Source of the DNA: JBFWWW01 sp050245975 | GTDB lineage: Bacteria > Pseudomonadota > Alphaproteobacteria > Rhizobiales > Hyphomicrobiaceae | Reading direction: 5' to 3' | Assembly (NCBI GenBank): GCA_050245975.1 | Contig: JBFWWW010000025.1 | Location: 1 to 32,922, forward strand | DNA length: 32,922 nucleotides | In this document: positions 31,038-32,922 of the stretch, piece by piece | Layout of the letters: every line of letters begins with the position of its first letter | How positions within the stretch are numbered: position 1 is the stretch's first letter | Translations under genes and position numbers: made by a program | Notes under the pieces: generated by a model | What the model saw: only the letters and a program-made list of their open reading frames with translations | What the model was told of the DNA's origin: nothing | The model's database searches: none

Positions 31038-31760
31038 ATGAAGAAACGCCAGACCGGCAGCGGCGAGCGCGCGATGAAGGTGCGCCTGAAGACGGCGCGG
31101 CAACGGACGGCCTCGTCGCAGCGCTGGCTCGAGCGCCAGCTCAACGACCCATATGTGGCTGCCGCGCAGCGCGAAGGCTATCGGTCCCGCGCCGCCTACA
31201 AGCTGATGGAGATTGACGACAAGGCCCGCATTCTCAAGCCCGGCCGTGTCGTGGTCGATCTCGGCGCGGCGCCGGGCGGTTGGTCGCAGGTCGCGGCGGA
31301 CCGCGTCCGCTCGCTGGGCGAGGGCGCCGGGCGGGGGCAGGTGGTCGCCATCGACATCCTGGAGATGGAGCCGGTGGCCGGCGCCGAGGTGGTGCACCTG
31401 GATTTCATGGACGATACGGCGCCCGATCGGCTGAGAGCGCTGCTGCGCGAGGGACGCGCGGACGTGGTTCTGTCGGATATGGCGGCGCCGACCACGGGAC
31501 ACGCGCGCACGGACCATCTGCGCATCATGGCCCTTGCCGAAGCGGCAGCCGACTTTGCGCTCGAAGTGCTGCGGCCGGGCGGAGCGTTCGTGTGCAAGCT
31601 CTTCCAGGGCGGGGCGGAGCGCGATCTCCTCGACAAGCTGAAGCGCGCGTTCGCCAGCGTCCGCCACGTCAAGCCGCCCGCCAGCCGGTCCGGCAGCGCG
31701 GAGCTTTATGTGGTGGCGACCGGGTTCAGGGGCGCCGCGCCCGGCGAGGGCCGGTCATGA
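31038..31760 (+). CDS. rlmE: 23S rRNA (uridine-2'-O-)-methyltransferase RlmE
   Basis: A 240-residue SAM-dependent enzyme that methylates the 2'-O of U2552 (E. coli numbering) in the A-loop of 23S rRNA, a late step of 50S assembly. The start at 31038 follows GTGAGG. It has a Lys/Arg-rich N-terminus, YRSRAAYKLMEID (catalytic Lys), the SAM-binding VVDLGAAPGGWSQVA, VVLSDMAAPTTGH (catalytic Asp), FVCKLFQGG (catalytic Lys) and SAELYVVATGF (catalytic Glu), so the K-D-K-E set is complete. It overlaps azlC by 4 bases. Confidence 0.96.
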   Translation: MKKRQTGSGERAMKVRLKTARQRTASSQRWLERQLNDPYVAAAQREGYRSRAAYKLMEIDDKARILKPGRVVVDLGAAPGGWSQVAADRVRSLGEGAGRGQVVAIDILEMEPVAGAEVVHLDFMDDTAPDRLRALLREGRADVVLSDMAAPTTGHARTDHLRIMALAEAAADFALEVLRPGGAFVCKLFQGGAERDLLDKLKRAFASVRHVKPPASRSGSAELYVVATGFRGAAPGEGRS

Positions 31761-32479
31761 CGAGCCAGTCTGCGACGGACAGCCGGCAGCCGGTCGCCTT
31801 TTCGTGGGCAGGATTCCGGCGCGGAGCCGCGCTGTCCATCCCGTTCGGCGCCAGCTCCTTCGTCTACGGCATCGCCTTTGGCGTGTTGGCGAGCGATGCC
31901 GGGTTGTCGGCGGCGGAGGCCATGCTGATGAGCCTGCTGGTGTTCTCGGGCACGGCGCAGATGGCCGTGCTCCAGATGGGAGCCGGCGCGCTTGCCGTAC
32001 TGCCCATTTTCTTCACGGTGCTGGCCGTCAATGCGCGCTATGTGCTGATGGGTGCGGTAATGCGGCCGTGGCTGGCGTCGGTAAACCCGTTCAAGGCGGT
32101 GGGATCGATATTCTTTCTGGTCGATGGCAGCTTTGCCCTTGCTTCGCGCGAGAGGGCGGCGGGAAACACGGACGGCGCTATTTTTCTCGGCTCCAGTGCC
32201 GTCAGCTATTCGGGATGGGTGATCGCAACCGGCCTCGGCTTTGTCGTGGGACGGCGCATGGGCGATCCGCGTCTTTATGGGTTGGACTTCATCCTGGTTG
32301 CATTCTGTGCTTCCGCGGCCACGATGATGTGGCGCGGCCGCAAGGACGTGCTGCCTGTGGCCGTCGCGACTGTGGCCGCCGTTCTGGTCGACCGCGTCGG
32401 CGGCGGCGCTTGGGCGGTTGCGGCGGCTGGCGTTGCCGGCGCGATGGTAGGGGCCATGCGCCATGTCTCTCAGCGCTGA
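31757..32479 (+). CDS. azlC: AzlC-type amino-acid exporter, large subunit
   Basis: A 240-residue membrane protein with about seven helices. It forms, with AzlD, an exporter of branched-chain amino acids or analogues (the E. coli counterpart is YgaZH). The ATG at 31757 overlaps the rlmE stop (ATGA); the open frame extends further upstream inside rlmE but is not coding there. Signature parts: FRRGAALSIPFGASSFVYGIAFG, LLVFSGTAQMA, VNARYVLMGA, and FFLVDGSFALA. The C-terminus overlaps azlD by 17 bases. Confidence 0.94.
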   Translation: MTSQSATDSRQPVAFSWAGFRRGAALSIPFGASSFVYGIAFGVLASDAGLSAAEAMLMSLLVFSGTAQMAVLQMGAGALAVLPIFFTVLAVNARYVLMGAVMRPWLASVNPFKAVGSIFFLVDGSFALASRERAAGNTDGAIFLGSSAVSYSGWVIATGLGFVVGRRMGDPRLYGLDFILVAFCASAATMMWRGRKDVLPVAVATVAAVLVDRVGGGAWAVAAAGVAGAMVGAMRHVSQR

Positions 32480-32765
32480 CATGCTGTCTGTCATTGCCGT
32501 CATGACGGTCGCGGCAGCCCTCTGCCGCCTCGGCGGCTACTGGCTTATGCGCTTCGTGCCGCTCACCCCGCGGGTCCAATCGGCCCTCGCCGCCATACCG
32601 CTGGCGGTCATGGCGGGCATCATCGCGCCCAACATTCTGCGCGGCGGGGTGCCGGAGACGGCGGGGCTGATTGCTACCGTTGCCGCCGTCAAGCTCGGCG
32701 GAAACGATATCGTGGCCATTCTGTCGGGACTGGGGACGGTCGCGGTGCTTCGGCAACTGCTGTAG
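32463..32765 (+). CDS. azlD: AzlD-type amino-acid exporter, small subunit
   Basis: A 100-residue protein with about four hydrophobic segments. It has the AzlD pattern LCRLGGYWLMRFVPLTPRVQSALAAIPLAVMAGIIAP and ends in a short hydrophobic helix. It works as the obligate partner of AzlC. The start at 32463 lies inside azlC, so the two are coupled. No terminator with a T-tract is seen after the stop. Confidence 0.93.
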   Translation: MSLSADMLSVIAVMTVAAALCRLGGYWLMRFVPLTPRVQSALAAIPLAVMAGIIAPNILRGGVPETAGLIATVAAVKLGGNDIVAILSGLGTVAVLRQLL

Positions 32766-32840
32766 TGGCGGTTTAACCCTCCCCGCGGGCTCCATACCGG
32801 CCGCGGCATGGCGCTCCCTTCCCCTCATTGGGGCGCTCTG

Positions 32841-32921
32841 CTAAAGACGTATCCACAACGATTCCATCACAGCGCGGGCCATAGGCGCCGCGCGCCGGGG
32901 CGAGAGGGCCTTGGCGCGCCC
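32841..32921 (-). CDS. Possible 3' end of a minus-strand gene (truncated by window edge)
   Basis: One minus-strand frame from the window edge reads GRAKALSPRRAAPMARAVME, continues SLWIRL and stops at 32841-32843. The composition is protein-like, and the strand would make it convergent with azlD. At 26 residues it is too short to assign; other frames are not excluded. The 75 bases between it and azlD hold a short CCCC-N5-GGGG hairpin near 32820-32833. Confidence 0.3.
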   Translation of the reverse strand, partial: GRAKALSPRRAAPMARAVMESLWIRL

Positions 32922-32922
32922 G

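Noticed and set aside
32845..32858. DnaA-box-like GTATCCACA near the right edge
   Set aside because: One mismatch to the consensus, single copy, no origin context.
1..32922. CRISPR arrays or insertion sequences
   Set aside because: No regularly spaced repeats, transposase genes or terminal inverted repeats were seen.

Overview
The window is high-GC, gene-dense DNA that looks alphaproteobacterial and most probably from Hyphomicrobiales. The reasons are the fused indolepyruvate ferredoxin oxidoreductase, BA14K-like and PRC-barrel envelope proteins, DctPQM-type TRAP genes, and an island gene set of the kind common in that order. The organism cannot be named from the sequence alone.

Left flank (1-11049), ordinary chromosome. 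It begins with the 3' part of an indolepyruvate ferredoxin oxidoreductase gene. Next come a small secreted BA14K-like protein with a textbook terminator, a short unknown gene, a PRC-barrel secreted protein, a DUF2157/GDYXXLXY membrane pair and a VOC-fold protein. A TRAP transporter operon (dctP-dctQ-dctM, minus strand, with an intercistronic hairpin after dctP) is divergent from panB. Two adjacent paralogous small secreted proteins on the minus strand close this flank.

Island (about 11.35-28.84 kb), proposed here as one integrated element. It opens with an XRE regulator and an ImmA/IrrE-like protein. Small genes follow, one a DUF5659-like gene broken by a frameshift. Then comes a tightly coupled replication-like module: Toprim/zinc-finger primase, P-loop helicase-like ATPase, a TubC-N-like small protein and two dual-coded small proteins. 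A complete type I restriction-modification operon (hsdR-hsdM-hsdS) comes next, then a metal/stress cargo (VIT1/CCC1 transporter, TspO, P1B-type ATPase, convergent universal stress protein). A large serine recombinase gene ends the island, and its 3' end lies inside a tRNA-Gln(CUG) gene on the other strand. A 7-6-7 palindrome, TGTTTAG-N6-CTAAACA, lies on the recombinase promoter. Two degenerate copies with the same spacing lie on the XRE promoter about 16 kb away. This suggests one repressor circuit controlling both ends of the element.

Right flank (28822-32922), chromosome again: tRNA-Gln, an M15-type peptidase, Ppx/GppA phosphatase, rlmE, the azlC-azlD amino-acid exporter pair, and possibly the 3' end of a minus-strand gene at the edge.

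The most interesting proposal is that the island is a self-regulated, tRNA-targeted integrative element. It has its own primase/helicase, as phage satellites or integrative mobilizable elements do, and it carries a defence system plus metal-stress cargo. The left boundary and att sites could not be fixed by eye.
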